Assembly (NCBI RefSeq): GCF_014332515.1
Contig: NZ_VFSD01000020.1
Location: forward strand, 1-64,000
DNA: 64,000 nt
Reading direction: 5' to 3'
Source of the DNA: Pontibacter beigongshangensis
GTDB taxonomy: Bacteria; Bacteroidota; Bacteroidia; Cytophagales; Hymenobacteraceae
How positions within the stretch are numbered: the first letter of the stretch is position 1; each line of letters opens with the position of its first letter. A model generated the notes under the pieces. That model saw only the letters and a list, made by a program, of their open reading frames with translations. It made no database searches and had not been told where the DNA came from. Position numbers and translations under genes: made by a program. Positions 1-8,541 of this stretch are shown here, piece after piece.

Positions 1-23
1 GTTAGCTGCCAATACAAATAAAA

Positions 24-1196
24 ATGTCTTACGAAATTTCAAATAAAGAGAGGGAGTACCTTGGTCTTGACCCGATTGAGAAACATTGGGACAAAGTCTT
101 TCTTAAAGGCGACACTTACCGCCCCGAAACCATCTTGTATTATGAAGGGGATACTATAAAAAGGCACATCACTTCAACTGATGCCCAGTATGCTGAACTT
201 CAATACAATGAAAAGACAAAGGACAGAGTGATTCTTTTGCCTAAAACTGAAAAAGGTAAAGAAAAGAAATTGACGGCATCAGTCCTTGAACAAAGACAAC
301 CTATTGGCGTGTACATTAGAGTAGATAACAGTGATTTAACCATTGGTAACTACACTACCCAGACAACCTTCTACTCAACCCGTTGGGAGAAAAGCAGGCA
401 TTCAGAAAAGGAGGCTGTTCCTGAAATTATAAATAACTTCATCAAACATTCACCTGAGAATCATCTCAAAGAGATTTCCATTTTCAAAGCCTCCAGAAGA
501 AAGAATATAAAGTACAGGCCTGGCGACTATTTCAGGTTTAAGCTAAATAGAACGGAATATGGATTCGGTCGACTTCTTTTAGATGTGAATAAGTTAAGGA
601 AGAAGGGCTATTTACCAAAAGACCATGGACTTGGCTTGCTGATGGGGCCACCCTTGATTGTTCAGCTGTTCGCATATAAGTCAAAGGAGAAGGACATAGC
701 TATAGATACGCTTGACAAACAGCCAAAGCTGCCATCTGATGTGATGATGGACAATCTTCTCCTGTACGGAGAGTATGAGGTGTTTGGACACAGAGAAATC
801 CGAGATGAAGAACTGGACTTCCCGATCTCCTATGGAAGGAGCATAGACCAACGACAAGTGGTTTTCCTTCAATGGGGATTAATCCATAGGGAACTGCCTA
901 AAGAAACTTTCAACAAATATGTTGTAGGCGAAAAGTCCTTTGACCAAAATCCTTATGGGTATTACTCTATTGGATTCAGGCCCCATTATGACACTGTTGA
1001 TGTTGCAAAGGCAATAGAGAATGAAGGTAAATTTGATTTTGAGAGTTCAGAACACTATCTGGCTAAATGGGATTTAAGAAACCCAAAGAACAAAGCAGTA
1101 AAAGATGAAATTTTTAAGGCATTTAGCCTTGACCCAAACAGTAATTATTTAGAGAACTGTCTATTAACTGGAACTTCTAAGACAATAGAAATTTAA
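24..1196 (+). CDS. Imm26-like predicted immunity protein (cassette 1)
   Basis: A 390-residue cytoplasmic protein with no signal peptide or membrane segment. From about residue 161 the sequence (RPGDYFRFKLNRTEYGFG, then a leucine-rich strand) resembles the Imm26 family of predicted immunity proteins, which in other genomes sit beside polymorphic toxins; this is recognition by eye. The first 160 residues are not recognised. It is the only gene of cassette 1 and begins 17 bases after the recombination core at 1-7. No toxin gene is next to it, so a role as an orphan or captured immunity gene is inference. Confidence 0.6.
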   Translation: MSYEISNKEREYLGLDPIEKHWDKVFLKGDTYRPETILYYEGDTIKRHITSTDAQYAELQYNEKTKDRVILLPKTEKGKEKKLTASVLEQRQPIGVYIRVDNSDLTIGNYTTQTTFYSTRWEKSRHSEKEAVPEIINNFIKHSPENHLKEISIFKASRRKNIKYRPGDYFRFKLNRTEYGFGRLLLDVNKLRKKGYLPKDHGLGLLMGPPLIVQLFAYKSKEKDIAIDTLDKQPKLPSDVMMDNLLLYGEYEVFGHREIRDEELDFPISYGRSIDQRQVVFLQWGLIHRELPKETFNKYVVGEKSFDQNPYGYYSIGFRPHYDTVDVAKAIENEGKFDFESSEHYLAKWDLRNPKNKAVKDEIFKAFSLDPNSNYLENCLLTGTSKTIEI

Positions 1197-1205
1197 AATA
1201 TCGAC

Positions 1206-1257
1206 AGCTAACAACAGCTAAAAAGCATAAAAACGCTTTTTAGCCCAACCGTTGGTA
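1206..1257 (+). other. attC-like site 1
   Basis: R'' core AGCTAAC (1206-1212) is the exact complement of the cassette start GTTAGCT at 1-7. The inner stem GCTAAAAAGC / GCTTTTTAGC has a short A-rich loop. R' core GTTGGTA is at 1251-1257. The site is nearly identical to the one at 49610-49661. Confidence 0.85.
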
Positions 1258-1276
1258 GTAAGCATCAAATACAAAA

Positions 1277-1729
1277 ATGAAAAAGAGGCTTTTCGACGAA
1301 TATAAATCGAATGAACATTATTGGGGAGATGCTTTTGAAATTACTATTAGTGACTTTGATACCTCGACTGAGAAGTTAAGAATCGTACTTCTAGATAAAG
1401 TATGTCAACAAGAGAATCTAAATCAATTAGGAGAGAATTGGGTGAAAATTGATTTTACGGCTGCAAACAAATTATTACAGTACGCTCTTCAATATGATTT
1501 AGCCTATTCAATTGAACTTGCGCCTGAAGAAAAAGCACAAACCTTCAAGAATTTAATGTTAAGTGGTTTTGAAAGTGGAGACTGCATATGCTATACTAAC
1601 TGGTCAGGGTTTCCAGGAGAAGAAAATTGTCTAGGATGGGAACCACTAACAGAAAATACTTTTGATATTGCTATTGTGTTCATGAATCAAAACAAAATGG
1701 TTGTGACCTATTTTATTGCAGAAGATTAA
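1277..1729 (+). CDS. Hypothetical protein (cassette 2)
   Basis: A 150-residue acidic protein without signal peptide or membrane segment; I do not recognise a family. It has a Cys-rich patch (GDCICYTNWSGFPGEENC, about residues 99-116) followed by strands and a hydrophobic C-terminal strand. It is the sole gene of its cassette, with 19 bases between the core and its ATG. AT-rich like the other cassette genes. Confidence 0.7.
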   Translation: MKKRLFDEYKSNEHYWGDAFEITISDFDTSTEKLRIVLLDKVCQQENLNQLGENWVKIDFTAANKLLQYALQYDLAYSIELAPEEKAQTFKNLMLSGFESGDCICYTNWSGFPGEENCLGWEPLTENTFDIAIVFMNQNKMVVTYFIAED

Positions 1730-1739
1730 AAATGCCAGC

Positions 1740-1805
1740 TACCAACAAAGTGTAGCAGTACGGCTTCTGACGCTACGCCATTCTGCTACACGAATAACGT
1801 TATGG
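1740..1805 (+). other. attC-like site 2
   Basis: R'' TACCAAC (1740-1746) is the exact complement of GTTGGTA at 1251. The stem GTGTAGCAG / CTGCTACAC encloses a GC-rich loop. R' GTTATGG is at 1799-1805. Close relative of the site at 48138-48202. Confidence 0.88.
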
Positions 1806-1818
1806 GTAATTGAAATCA

Positions 1819-2649
1819 ATGAGAAACAGGCTCTACATCTTATTTGCGCTGATTTTGTTTGCCTGTGATAAAGCGCAGCCTATTGAGGATCTTTGGTTAC
1901 CTGATGGATTTGACTACGCTTATAGTATAACCGAATACAACGGAGACCCTAAGAACAGCGAAAATTTCAGATGCAGGGAATACTACGATTCTACAGATAG
2001 AATCCTGTTAGAGATAGGTGGCTCACATGAGGGATGCCTTATGTTTCTCTATGACAGTACTGGAAGGCTTCTGGAAAAGAGGTGGGGAAGGAACTGCCAA
2101 GGGGCCATAAGGGACAGCATGGTTTATGACGCCGCAGGAAACCTCATAGGCTCTGTAACACCTAAAGATTCTCTGAACCCAAACCCTCGCCCTTTCAGGC
2201 AAACTAAATTCTACGACAATCAGAACAGGCTCGTGAAAGAGTTTATTCGTGACTTTACGGACGCAGACGGAAACAGGCTTGAGTTCTGGCGGGAACTCAC
2301 CTACGCAGTTGGGAAAATCAGTAAGGAGCTAATAACGCAGAATGGGAACCTGGAGTGGGACGGCACTTATGAGTATGATAAGAGTGACAGACTTATAGCC
2401 ATTAAAAAGAAGCGCGGTGAAGTGTATCAGAACGAGTATTTCAGGTATGACAGCAAAGGGAAACTTCTCGAGAAAGAGCGGACAAGCAATGAATATCCCC
2501 TGACTCCTGAGGTAACGCATAGTGCGTGGAACAACAGAACAGTGTATGACTACGATAGCAATGGGTTCTTAGTAAAAGAAATCTCAATAAGCCATAAAGG
2601 GAAAGAGTGGGTGGTTGGGCAGTATGTCAGAAAAAACAAAAACCCATAA
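1819..2649 (+). CDS. Lipoprotein with YD-type repeats (cassette 3)
   Basis: About 276 residues. The N-terminus is a lipoprotein signal (hydrophobic run, then LILFACDK), so the protein should be membrane-anchored and face the periplasm or outside. The body carries at least six YD-like repeats of the RHS type (YDSTGRLLEK, YDAAGNLIGS, YDNQNRLVKE, YDKSDRLIAI, YDSKGKLLEK, YDSNGFLVKE). In known proteins such repeats build beta-sheet shells or surface-binding modules; the role here is unknown. An upstream in-frame TTG exists at 1810, but the ATG at 1819 directly precedes the signal sequence and is preferred. Confidence 0.75.
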   Translation: MRNRLYILFALILFACDKAQPIEDLWLPDGFDYAYSITEYNGDPKNSENFRCREYYDSTDRILLEIGGSHEGCLMFLYDSTGRLLEKRWGRNCQGAIRDSMVYDAAGNLIGSVTPKDSLNPNPRPFRQTKFYDNQNRLVKEFIRDFTDADGNRLEFWRELTYAVGKISKELITQNGNLEWDGTYEYDKSDRLIAIKKKRGEVYQNEYFRYDSKGKLLEKERTSNEYPLTPEVTHSAWNNRTVYDYDSNGFLVKEISISHKGKEWVVGQYVRKNKNP

Positions 2650-2709
2650 CAAGGTATATAAGCCACACTTCGGCTGAGCCTCGTTCGCCTTTTATACAAT
2701 CCGTTGTAT
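2644..2709 (+). other. attC-like site 3
   Basis: R'' CCATAAC (2644-2650) is the exact complement of GTTATGG at 1799. Stem GTATATAAG / CTTTTATAC. R' GTTGTAT is at 2703-2709. The loop carries the GGCT..GCCTCG motif shared by many sites of the array. Confidence 0.88.
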
Positions 2710-2718
2710 GTCAATTCA

Positions 2719-3213
2719 ATGAAGAAAATAATCCTTGTACTACTTGTCTTTTGTGTTAGCTGCAGCGATAATATGGAATTTAGAGAGTTTACTTCTGAAC
2801 AGGAATGGTTTATAATTAAGGTACCGAGCAATTGGGAAGAATTTCCTGATGGAAAAGGTACTTATGCATTTTACGATGAAGATAACTGGACAGGGAATTT
2901 CAGAATCACACCCCTCAAGTGGGACAATTTAAAAGGTATAGATAAGTCTCCTGAATACCTCACTCAGGAATACGAAGAAAATATCTCCAAGAATCCAAAG
3001 AGGTTAAAGTTAGGAGCCCATGATTGTGTGTTCTATAAAGAATACCTACAGGAAGAAGAAAATGAAGTGCTGATGTATAACTGGACTCTTGGTAGCAACA
3101 ATACCCTATTTCTTATATCCTTCTCAACTGATAAAGCCAATGAAGGGACTGAAGAGAATGAAAAGGAAATGGAAAAGATTGAGTACATGATAGGATCACT
3201 GCAAATTCACTAG
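2719..3213 (+). CDS. Small lipoprotein, DUF3805-like (cassette 4)
   Basis: About 164 residues with a lipoprotein signal (MKKIILVLLVFCVSCSDN, lipidation Cys near residue 16). The mature part has the pattern WFIIKVPSNWEEF..GTYAFY....WTGNFRITPL, reminiscent of the Bacteroidota DUF3805 family; this is a low-to-moderate confidence recognition. No catalytic residues are evident. The ATG at 2719 sits at the signal peptide and is preferred over an in-frame TTG inside the recombination core at 2704. Confidence 0.65.
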   Translation: MKKIILVLLVFCVSCSDNMEFREFTSEQEWFIIKVPSNWEEFPDGKGTYAFYDEDNWTGNFRITPLKWDNLKGIDKSPEYLTQEYEENISKNPKRLKLGAHDCVFYKEYLQEEENEVLMYNWTLGSNNTLFLISFSTDKANEGTEENEKEMEKIEYMIGSLQIH

Positions 3214-3225
3214 AAGAAAACCGTC

Positions 3226-3290
3226 ATACAACAAGGTGCAGCCCTTATGCTTGGCTACGCCTCGCCCATCGGCTGCACTAAACGTTGGCA
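3226..3290 (+). other. attC-like site 4
   Basis: R'' ATACAAC (3226-3232) complements GTTGTAT at 2703 exactly. Stem GTGCAGCC / GGCTGCAC. R' GTTGGCA is at 3284-3290. Confidence 0.88.
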
Positions 3291-3316
3291 TTCATAAAAA
3301 TCAAGAATTTAAAAAA

Positions 3317-3751
3317 ATGGTATTTGCTCTCACCTTAGAAACTAACCTTGGTGGTGGAAGAAATAGTTGGATTCACGACCTGTCTGAGAAGCTTGGGAGC
3401 CATTTTGCTGAAAAGAGTTTTGGAGACGATTTAAAGGAACTGTTTATTGGAATCATTGCTGTAGCTCCTGAATTTGATTTCTTTTTTAAGATTAGAAAAC
3501 CAAAATATCGGCAAGGTAAACGAGTACATAATAAATATGGGACGTCATTCACAACTGTAGATTGTGTTGAGTATGATGTGAAGCTTGACTTCTCGCTTTA
3601 CTCAAAGTATAAGCAGGATGAATTTATCCTTAATCTAAAAAAGGAAATCCTCTCCTCTATTCAAGTCCTGAAACAAATTAAGAAGCTTAAGCACTTTGAT
3701 TTTGGTGCCTTTGAAGGTGAGTTGAGGGATTATTTAAAAGTCATAGAATAA
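3317..3751 (+). CDS. Hypothetical immunity-like protein (cassette 5)
   Basis: 144 residues starting MVFALTLETNLGGGRNSW, without signal peptide. I do not recognise it firmly; size, composition and strand pattern recall small immunity proteins such as the Imm44 type, but that is weak. The reading frame is open upstream through the attC to 3236; that part is recombination-site DNA, and the ATG at 3317 after an A-rich tract is the sensible start. Confidence 0.6.
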   Translation: MVFALTLETNLGGGRNSWIHDLSEKLGSHFAEKSFGDDLKELFIGIIAVAPEFDFFFKIRKPKYRQGKRVHNKYGTSFTTVDCVEYDVKLDFSLYSKYKQDEFILNLKKEILSSIQVLKQIKKLKHFDFGAFEGELRDYLKVIE

Positions 3752-3755
3752 CGTA

Positions 3756-3823
3756 TGCCAACCAAGCCTATAAGTTATGCTTTGGCTTCGCCTCGCACAC
3801 CTTTTCAGGCCAATCCGTTAGTG
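3756..3823 (+). other. attC-like site 5
   Basis: R'' TGCCAAC (3756-3762) is the exact complement of GTTGGCA at 3284. An imperfect stem (GCCTATAAG / CTTTTCAGGC) surrounds a GGCTTCGCCTCG loop. R' GTTAGTG is at 3817-3823. Confidence 0.86.
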
Positions 3824-3928
3824 GTAATGCTAAGTATAAAAATTAGTCAACGGAATTAGCTGACTTGATTGATAGGAGCATTCATTGAATACAAGGCTTA
3901 AAGAAAACTAATAAATCAATTAACAAGC

Positions 3929-4126
3929 GTGGACATATTGCTTACACTATTTGCTCTTCTATTTATCATTACTGGTATTTTATTTATGGTAAACTACAAG
4001 TTCTATAAATATGACCCGAGCAATATGTTGTTTGCTACTAAGTTGAAAGTGTTTTTGGGTGGTCTTTTATTTTGTTTGATTGGAGTCTATGGCTTGGTTC
4101 ATGAACTGACAAAGCTTTTCCAATAG
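3929..4126 (+). CDS. Small two-helix membrane protein (cassette 6)
   Basis: 65 residues, GTG start. Two hydrophobic segments (about residues 3-22 and 41-58) separated by a short charged loop predict a small inner-membrane hairpin. No family recognised. It lies about 105 bases into its cassette, a longer leader than its neighbours, so the start is less certain. Confidence 0.55.
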   Translation: MDILLTLFALLFIITGILFMVNYKFYKYDPSNMLFATKLKVFLGGLLFCLIGVYGLVHELTKLFQ

Positions 4127-4176
4127 AAAAATAAAGCACAGGAATGTTGAATATTGTTACTCAAAAAACTACTGTC

Positions 4177-4230
4177 CACTAACCACACCTATAAGATAGC
4201 TACGCCACCTTATAGCCCAGTACGTTATGC
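4177..4230 (+). other. attC-like site 6
   Basis: R'' CACTAAC (4177-4183) complements GTTAGTG at 3817 exactly. Short stem CCTATAAG / CTTATAG. R' GTTATGC is at 4224-4230. Confidence 0.86.
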
Positions 4231-4253
4231 TTCATTGTAAAGAAGCCTTTTTG

Positions 4254-5432
4254 ATGAGAGAATTTAAAACAGCAAAGGGTTGGGCAATTCTAATCTATGC
4301 AACTGCCCCTTTACTCATTGGACTTTTTACCTGGCTCTTGGTTGAGCCTTTCGTGCATGAAAATGCAGATGGTGCCCTTACCAATGCATACTGGTTTCTT
4401 GCACCATTGTCCATTGGTATGATAGGTTTGATGGGGTATGGTCTAATTGAGACAAAAAAGTGGAAGTTTGTAATTGACAGCGACAAAATATACGCAGCGG
4501 GTACCTTTTCACGCCGACAACTAAGGTTTGATGAAATAAAGGGATACCGAATAGATGACAACTATATTTCCATTGAACCCAATGTCGCAGGCAAAAAGAA
4601 AATTAATATCAGCACTTACCTTGGCAAGACGGATGAGATAGTGGAGTGGCTATCATCCTACTACCCAGACCTGGACTTGCTCCATGCAGAGCAGGAAGAA
4701 CAGGAAATTTTAGAAAATGAAGAGCTTGGCTGGACAATTGAACAGAGAGAAGAGAAACTGCTCAGAGCTCGTAAGACAGCTAAAGTACTCAACTGGGTAG
4801 GTGGCTTATTTGGGGCTTGGGCATTTTTTTGGCCAGCTCCCTATGAACTTGCCATAGTGGCATCGATTACGGTTCCGATTGTCGCAGTTGCTGCACTGAA
4901 ATTATCATCGGGGCTTATCCGAATTGACGAGAGAAAAGACAGTGCCTATCCTTCGATACTTTGGGCTGTACTTGCTCCAAGTATGGGACTTTGTTTAAGA
5001 GCTTTACTGGACTATAATATCTTTAGCCACAACAATGTTTGGATACCTTCATCAGTAATAGCTTTCGCAATGATAACGGTGCTGATGATTGGTAACAAAG
5101 AGTTTAAATTCAAGAAAGCTGTAGACTACTTTTCAGTTTTAGTGATTGCTTCGATTCTTTTTGCCTACAGCTACGGTTCAATAATAACGGTAAACTGCAT
5201 GAATGACAATTCAGAGCCAGTAGTATTCAATGCAAAGGTTTTGAGTAAAAGAATAAGTTCTGGCAAATCAACTACATACTATCTTGAATTAACTCCTTGG
5301 GGGTTACAAAAGGAAATAGAAGAAGTATCGGTTTCACAAGACTTATATGAGCAGCTTGAGAGAGACGATTTGGTAAGTATTTACTTTATGAAGGGCTACC
5401 TTGGTATTCCTTGGTTTATTGTAACCGATTAA
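4254..5432 (+). CDS. Multi-pass membrane protein of unknown function (cassette 7)
   Basis: About 392 residues. An N-terminal pair of membrane segments is followed by a soluble PH-like stretch (VIDSDKIYAAGTFSRRQLRF), a charged coil (LLHAEQEEQEILENEELGW), then four to five further hydrophobic segments and a C-terminal beta-rich tail. The PH-like reading is only an impression. An ATG at 4227 lies inside the attC core; the ATG at 4254 (MREFKTAKGW) is preferred. Unusually large for a cassette cargo. Confidence 0.65.
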   Translation: MREFKTAKGWAILIYATAPLLIGLFTWLLVEPFVHENADGALTNAYWFLAPLSIGMIGLMGYGLIETKKWKFVIDSDKIYAAGTFSRRQLRFDEIKGYRIDDNYISIEPNVAGKKKINISTYLGKTDEIVEWLSSYYPDLDLLHAEQEEQEILENEELGWTIEQREEKLLRARKTAKVLNWVGGLFGAWAFFWPAPYELAIVASITVPIVAVAALKLSSGLIRIDERKDSAYPSILWAVLAPSMGLCLRALLDYNIFSHNNVWIPSSVIAFAMITVLMIGNKEFKFKKAVDYFSVLVIASILFAYSYGSIITVNCMNDNSEPVVFNAKVLSKRISSGKSTTYYLELTPWGLQKEIEEVSVSQDLYEQLERDDLVSIYFMKGYLGIPWFIVTD

Positions 5433-5442
5433 AACAAAGAAA

Positions 5443-5510
5443 GCATAACACGGCACATGAGCAAAGCCGCGGCTACGCCTTGCTCACCTCATGTACGAGT
5501 ACCGTTATGC
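5443..5510 (+). other. attC-like site 7
   Basis: R'' GCATAAC (5443-5449) is the exact complement of GTTATGC at 4224. Stem ACATGAG / CTCATGT with a GGCTACGCCTTG loop. R' GTTATGC is at 5504-5510. Confidence 0.88.
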
Positions 5511-5524
5511 TAAATTTTCAATCA

Positions 5525-5836
5525 ATGGAAGAATCAGAATTAAATATTGAGGGAGAGCAACTGCATGACTCATTAGTAAAAGATATTCTGATTGACAGGG
5601 AAACAGAATCTGTAGTAATAAGAATAACAACAGCAGAGCTTTACTACCCAAAAACAAGAACAGCCTCTATCATTGCCGAAAAAGCAAGTTCCATCACATG
5701 CCCTATGCAGAATCCGTGGGGAAGAAGTTGTTCTATCAATGAAGTAACTAAAAACGGCAGTAGGCTTGAAATAGAAATGCAGAGCGGAGATACTATAGTT
5801 ATTGAAGCAGAAACCTTCAAAATTGTAAAAGAATAA
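5525..5836 (+). CDS. Small hypothetical protein (cassette 8)
   Basis: 103 residues from the ATG at 5525 (MEESELNIEGEQLHDSLV); an ATG at 5507 inside the core would add six residues. All-beta-like pattern with a Cys pair (CPMQNPWGRSC). No signal peptide; family not recognised, although the opening (short strands, then a reference to the amount or position of a ligand) resembles small Imm-like proteins. Confidence 0.6.
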   Translation: MEESELNIEGEQLHDSLVKDILIDRETESVVIRITTAELYYPKTRTASIIAEKASSITCPMQNPWGRSCSINEVTKNGSRLEIEMQSGDTIVIEAETFKIVKE

Positions 5837-5840
5837 ATTA

Positions 5841-5907
5841 GCATAACCCTGCACATAAACCAAGCTACGGTTACACCTTGCTCGGTTTATGTACGCGGCC
5901 GTTAGTG
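5841..5907 (+). other. attC-like site 8
   Basis: R'' region TTAGCATAAC complements the cassette start GTTATGCTAA at 5504 over ten bases. Stem ACATAAACC / GGTTTATGT. R' GTTAGTG is at 5901-5907. Confidence 0.9.
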
Positions 5908-5926
5908 GCAATTAGCTAGACGAGAA

Positions 5927-6373
5927 ATGAACATGAGCCAAATAGTCGACTTAATAAAGCAAAAACATAAAGACAACGGAATTGACGTTAACCCTCCAGC
6001 GACACTTTCTGACATTGCTGACTTTGAAAGACAAATGGGGTTTTCGTTGCCGACAGATTTTAGAGAGTTTTATTTGACCTGCAATGGTTTTGGTTGTAAT
6101 GAGGACATTTTTAATATGCTTTCACTTCAGGACATCAGGCAATATCAGCTAGACTTCGGAGATAGCTGGTTTTATTTTTCTGAATACATGATTTACTCGG
6201 ACATGTGGGGACTTAGATGCACAACAACCGGACAATTTGAAATATTTAATGGAAGTTATCCCGATAAAACCATGACATCCTCTTTGACTGAATTTCTTCA
6301 ACGGTTTCTGACGGGAAATGTATTTGAAACTGGTGGACTATATGAATGGCATGAGGAACTGGGGATAAAATAA
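5927..6373 (+). CDS. SMI1/KNR4 (SUKH) family protein (cassette 9)
   Basis: 148 residues. The core GFSLPTDFREFYLTCNG (about residues 38-54), preceded by an acidic helix and followed by a strand/Trp-rich part, is the signature of the SMI1/KNR4 (SUKH) superfamily. Many bacterial members are immunity proteins against contact-dependent toxins. Cytoplasmic, no signal peptide. With the Imm26-like gene of cassette 1 this is the second immunity-type gene of the array. The specific toxin partner cannot be told. Confidence 0.8.
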   Translation: MNMSQIVDLIKQKHKDNGIDVNPPATLSDIADFERQMGFSLPTDFREFYLTCNGFGCNEDIFNMLSLQDIRQYQLDFGDSWFYFSEYMIYSDMWGLRCTTTGQFEIFNGSYPDKTMTSSLTEFLQRFLTGNVFETGGLYEWHEELGIK

Positions 6374-6377
6374 CTTC

Positions 6378-6507
6378 CACTAACACGGGTTTTGCGTCAG
6401 GCGGGTGACGTGCAAACTTGGAGCTTTGTGCTTCTAGTAAACTCTAGTGAAAATTGAAACTGGGTGCTCCAAAACCCGCCCGAACACAAAGCCCGAAAAC
6501 GTTGGCG
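6378..6507 (+). other. attC-like site 9 (unusually long)
   Basis: R'' CACTAAC (6378-6384) complements GTTAGTG at 5901, and R' GTTGGCG is at 6501-6507. The 130-bp length is about twice that of its neighbours. Two interlocked stem pairs are visible: CGGGTTTTG (6386) with CAAAACCCG (6470), and GCTTTGTG (6423) with CACAAAGC (6485). Confidence 0.8.
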
Positions 6508-6632
6508 TGCATAGAAACAATATTAGTTGAAAGAGCATTTGTCACATAGGCAGATAATTAAATCAAATACTTCGGAAGAATTCTTTTTAGAAATTCATAT
6601 TTAATCATTGCCAATAAAGCAATGTTTCCAAA

Positions 6633-6965
6633 ATGGCGGGAAAAATAAACATAATATTGCTTCTATGTCTATTCGCTACTTTTGCTTGTCAGGAGAGGGC
6701 AGATGAACAATCAAAAGAGGAAGATCTGTATCCATATATGGATATGGATACCGTAACAATAACTATGGTAGGGACCTTTGATTCAACCGAAATGTTGTAT
6801 CCTGGGCATCATATTATTGAATTAACAAATAAAGAAAATTCTTATGATCTTGATCAATATCTTACTGCTATCCAAAGTAAATTGACTATAAAAGATACTC
6901 TAAAATCAGTATACAGCGCCGGCGCAGTGGAATGGCCAATACAACCTTTCCGACATAATCTCTAA
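6633..6965 (+). pseudogene. 5' fragment of IS-interrupted lipoprotein gene (cassette 10)
   Basis: Starts with a lipoprotein signal (MAGKINIILLLCLFATFACQ, lipidation Cys at about residue 19). Cassette sequence probably runs to about base 6911; the last ~18 codons before the stop at 6965 are read from the inserted IS110 element. The other half begins near 8554. The cassette cores that flank both halves still match (GTTGGCG at 6501 with CGCCAAC at 9145), which proves that the two halves belong to one cassette. Function of the intact protein is unknown. Confidence 0.8.
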
Positions 6966-7173
6966 ATTGGCAGGGACTTCAGTGAGCCCCGCGCTTTTAA
7001 TGGCACTATGTAAGTCCTTCCTAAAATCTGGGCCGGAACGCCTTATGTTCTTCCACTGGAAGGGCATTTGATGAATGAACTGGTGATCTTCTCTGAAGAA
7101 TCCCGTACAGAAAAATTTTACTATTCATGGCCTTCCCTGAAGTCACTATTTTTCACAGTTATGGATTTCAGTT
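6912..7173 (+). ncRNA. Candidate bridge RNA region of the IS110 element
   Basis: About 260 bp of non-coding DNA between the inferred left edge and the transposase start. In characterised IS110-group elements (IS621) this position encodes the bridge RNA that pairs with donor and target DNA. Here it is assigned by position only; hairpin potential such as CTTCCACTGGAAG (7051-7063) is visible, but the guide loops were not worked out. Confidence 0.45.
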
Positions 7174-8541
7174 ATGGGAAAACAGGAAATACCTTTCAGA
7201 ATCATTCATCCCCACGCCGCTGGCATCGATGTGGGCTCGCGCAGCCATATGGTGGCTGTGGATCAGGTGAAAGAAAATGTACGTGAGTTTGGTATCTGCA
7301 CCAAAGACCATGAGCAACTCATTGACCATCTTCATACCTGTGGGGTCACGACCATTGCCATGGAGAGCACTGGCAGTTACTGGCAAACCTTGTTCAACGC
7401 CCTGCAGCAGGCGGGTTTCGAGGTGCTGCTGGTGCCGGGCAGCCAGACCAAGAACGTGAAGGGGCGAAAGACCGATGTGCTGGATTGCCAGTGGATACAG
7501 AAGCTCCATTCCCTGGGCCTGCTGTCGGGCAGCCTGCTGCTCAGCGATACTTTTCAGCAGCTGCGTACCTATTATTATCACCGGCAGCATTTGGTGGAGC
7601 AGTCAGCCCGTTACAGCAGCAAAATGCAAAAAGCACTCCGGTTGATGAACATCCGGCTGGACGTGGTGCTCAACGACATTACCGGCCAGTCCGGCATGGC
7701 CATTATTGAAGCCATCCTCTCAGGGGCTCGTGACCCCGAGCACCTGGCTTCGCTGGTGAGCACCCGTGTGAAGCGCTCACGCCAGGAGATCGCCGGGGCG
7801 CTGCATGGCTGGTGGCGGGAAGAGTTGCTCTTCGAGCTGGAGGCCTGCCTGGATTTCTACAGGCTCTATGAGCGCAAGCTAAAGGAATGCGACCAGGTCA
7901 TCGAGCAGTTCCTGATGAAATACGCGCCTAAAACGGAGGTGTCGGTCCAGGAGGAGGAGCGGCTGAAAGCCAACAGGAAAAAGCGGAGCAAGCATACTCC
8001 CGGATTTGATCTGCCGCACCTTGCTTTCCGTTATTTCCAAACGGACCTGTTTGCCGTTAACGGCATTAGCTTTAACACGGTGCTGTGCCTGCTCACCAAC
8101 ATGGGCCATGACCTGCATAAATTCCCGACTGCCAAGAGCTTTGCCTGCTGGTTGGGACTGGTGCCCAACAACAAGGTAAGTGGCGGCCGTATCATCAGCA
8201 ACCGCACACCCTCGGGGAAAAACTACATTGCCAAGGCCCTGCGTCATGCGGCCAACGCTATCGGCAACCATAAGAATCATGAGCTTACCCCTTTCTTCAG
8301 AAGGATCGCGTTCCGGAAGGGGCGCATCGCCGCTATCATCGCCACGGCAAGAAAGCTGGCTGTCATTATCTGGAACATGGTCACCAAAAAAGAACCCTAC
8401 AGAAAAGAACTGGCGCAGGTCAGCAGCCAGAAGCAGAAAGCCCTGAAACTAAAACAAATCGAGAAAAAGCTTTATGCCCTTGAACTCAACAAAGAGGAAC
8501 TAGACAGGCTATTTCTTAGAAGTTCACTGGCAGTCAGTTAG
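7174..8541 (+). CDS. IS110-family transposase (DEDD recombinase)
   Basis: 455 residues. N-terminal DEDD RuvC-like domain: first acidic residue in AGIDVGSRSH, Glu in AMESTGSYW, Asp pair in KTDVLDCQWI. A coiled middle region follows, then a C-terminal Tnp_20 domain (FAVNGISFNTVLCLLTNMG ... SFACWLGLVPNNK) with the essential Ser region (SGGRIISNRTPSGK). Such enzymes cut and join element and target guided by a bridge RNA. The gene appears intact, so the element may be active. Confidence 0.93.
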   Translation: MGKQEIPFRIIHPHAAGIDVGSRSHMVAVDQVKENVREFGICTKDHEQLIDHLHTCGVTTIAMESTGSYWQTLFNALQQAGFEVLLVPGSQTKNVKGRKTDVLDCQWIQKLHSLGLLSGSLLLSDTFQQLRTYYYHRQHLVEQSARYSSKMQKALRLMNIRLDVVLNDITGQSGMAIIEAILSGARDPEHLASLVSTRVKRSRQEIAGALHGWWREELLFELEACLDFYRLYERKLKECDQVIEQFLMKYAPKTEVSVQEEERLKANRKKRSKHTPGFDLPHLAFRYFQTDLFAVNGISFNTVLCLLTNMGHDLHKFPTAKSFACWLGLVPNNKVSGGRIISNRTPSGKNYIAKALRHAANAIGNHKNHELTPFFRRIAFRKGRIAAIIATARKLAVIIWNMVTKKEPYRKELAQVSSQKQKALKLKQIEKKLYALELNKEELDRLFLRSSLAVS

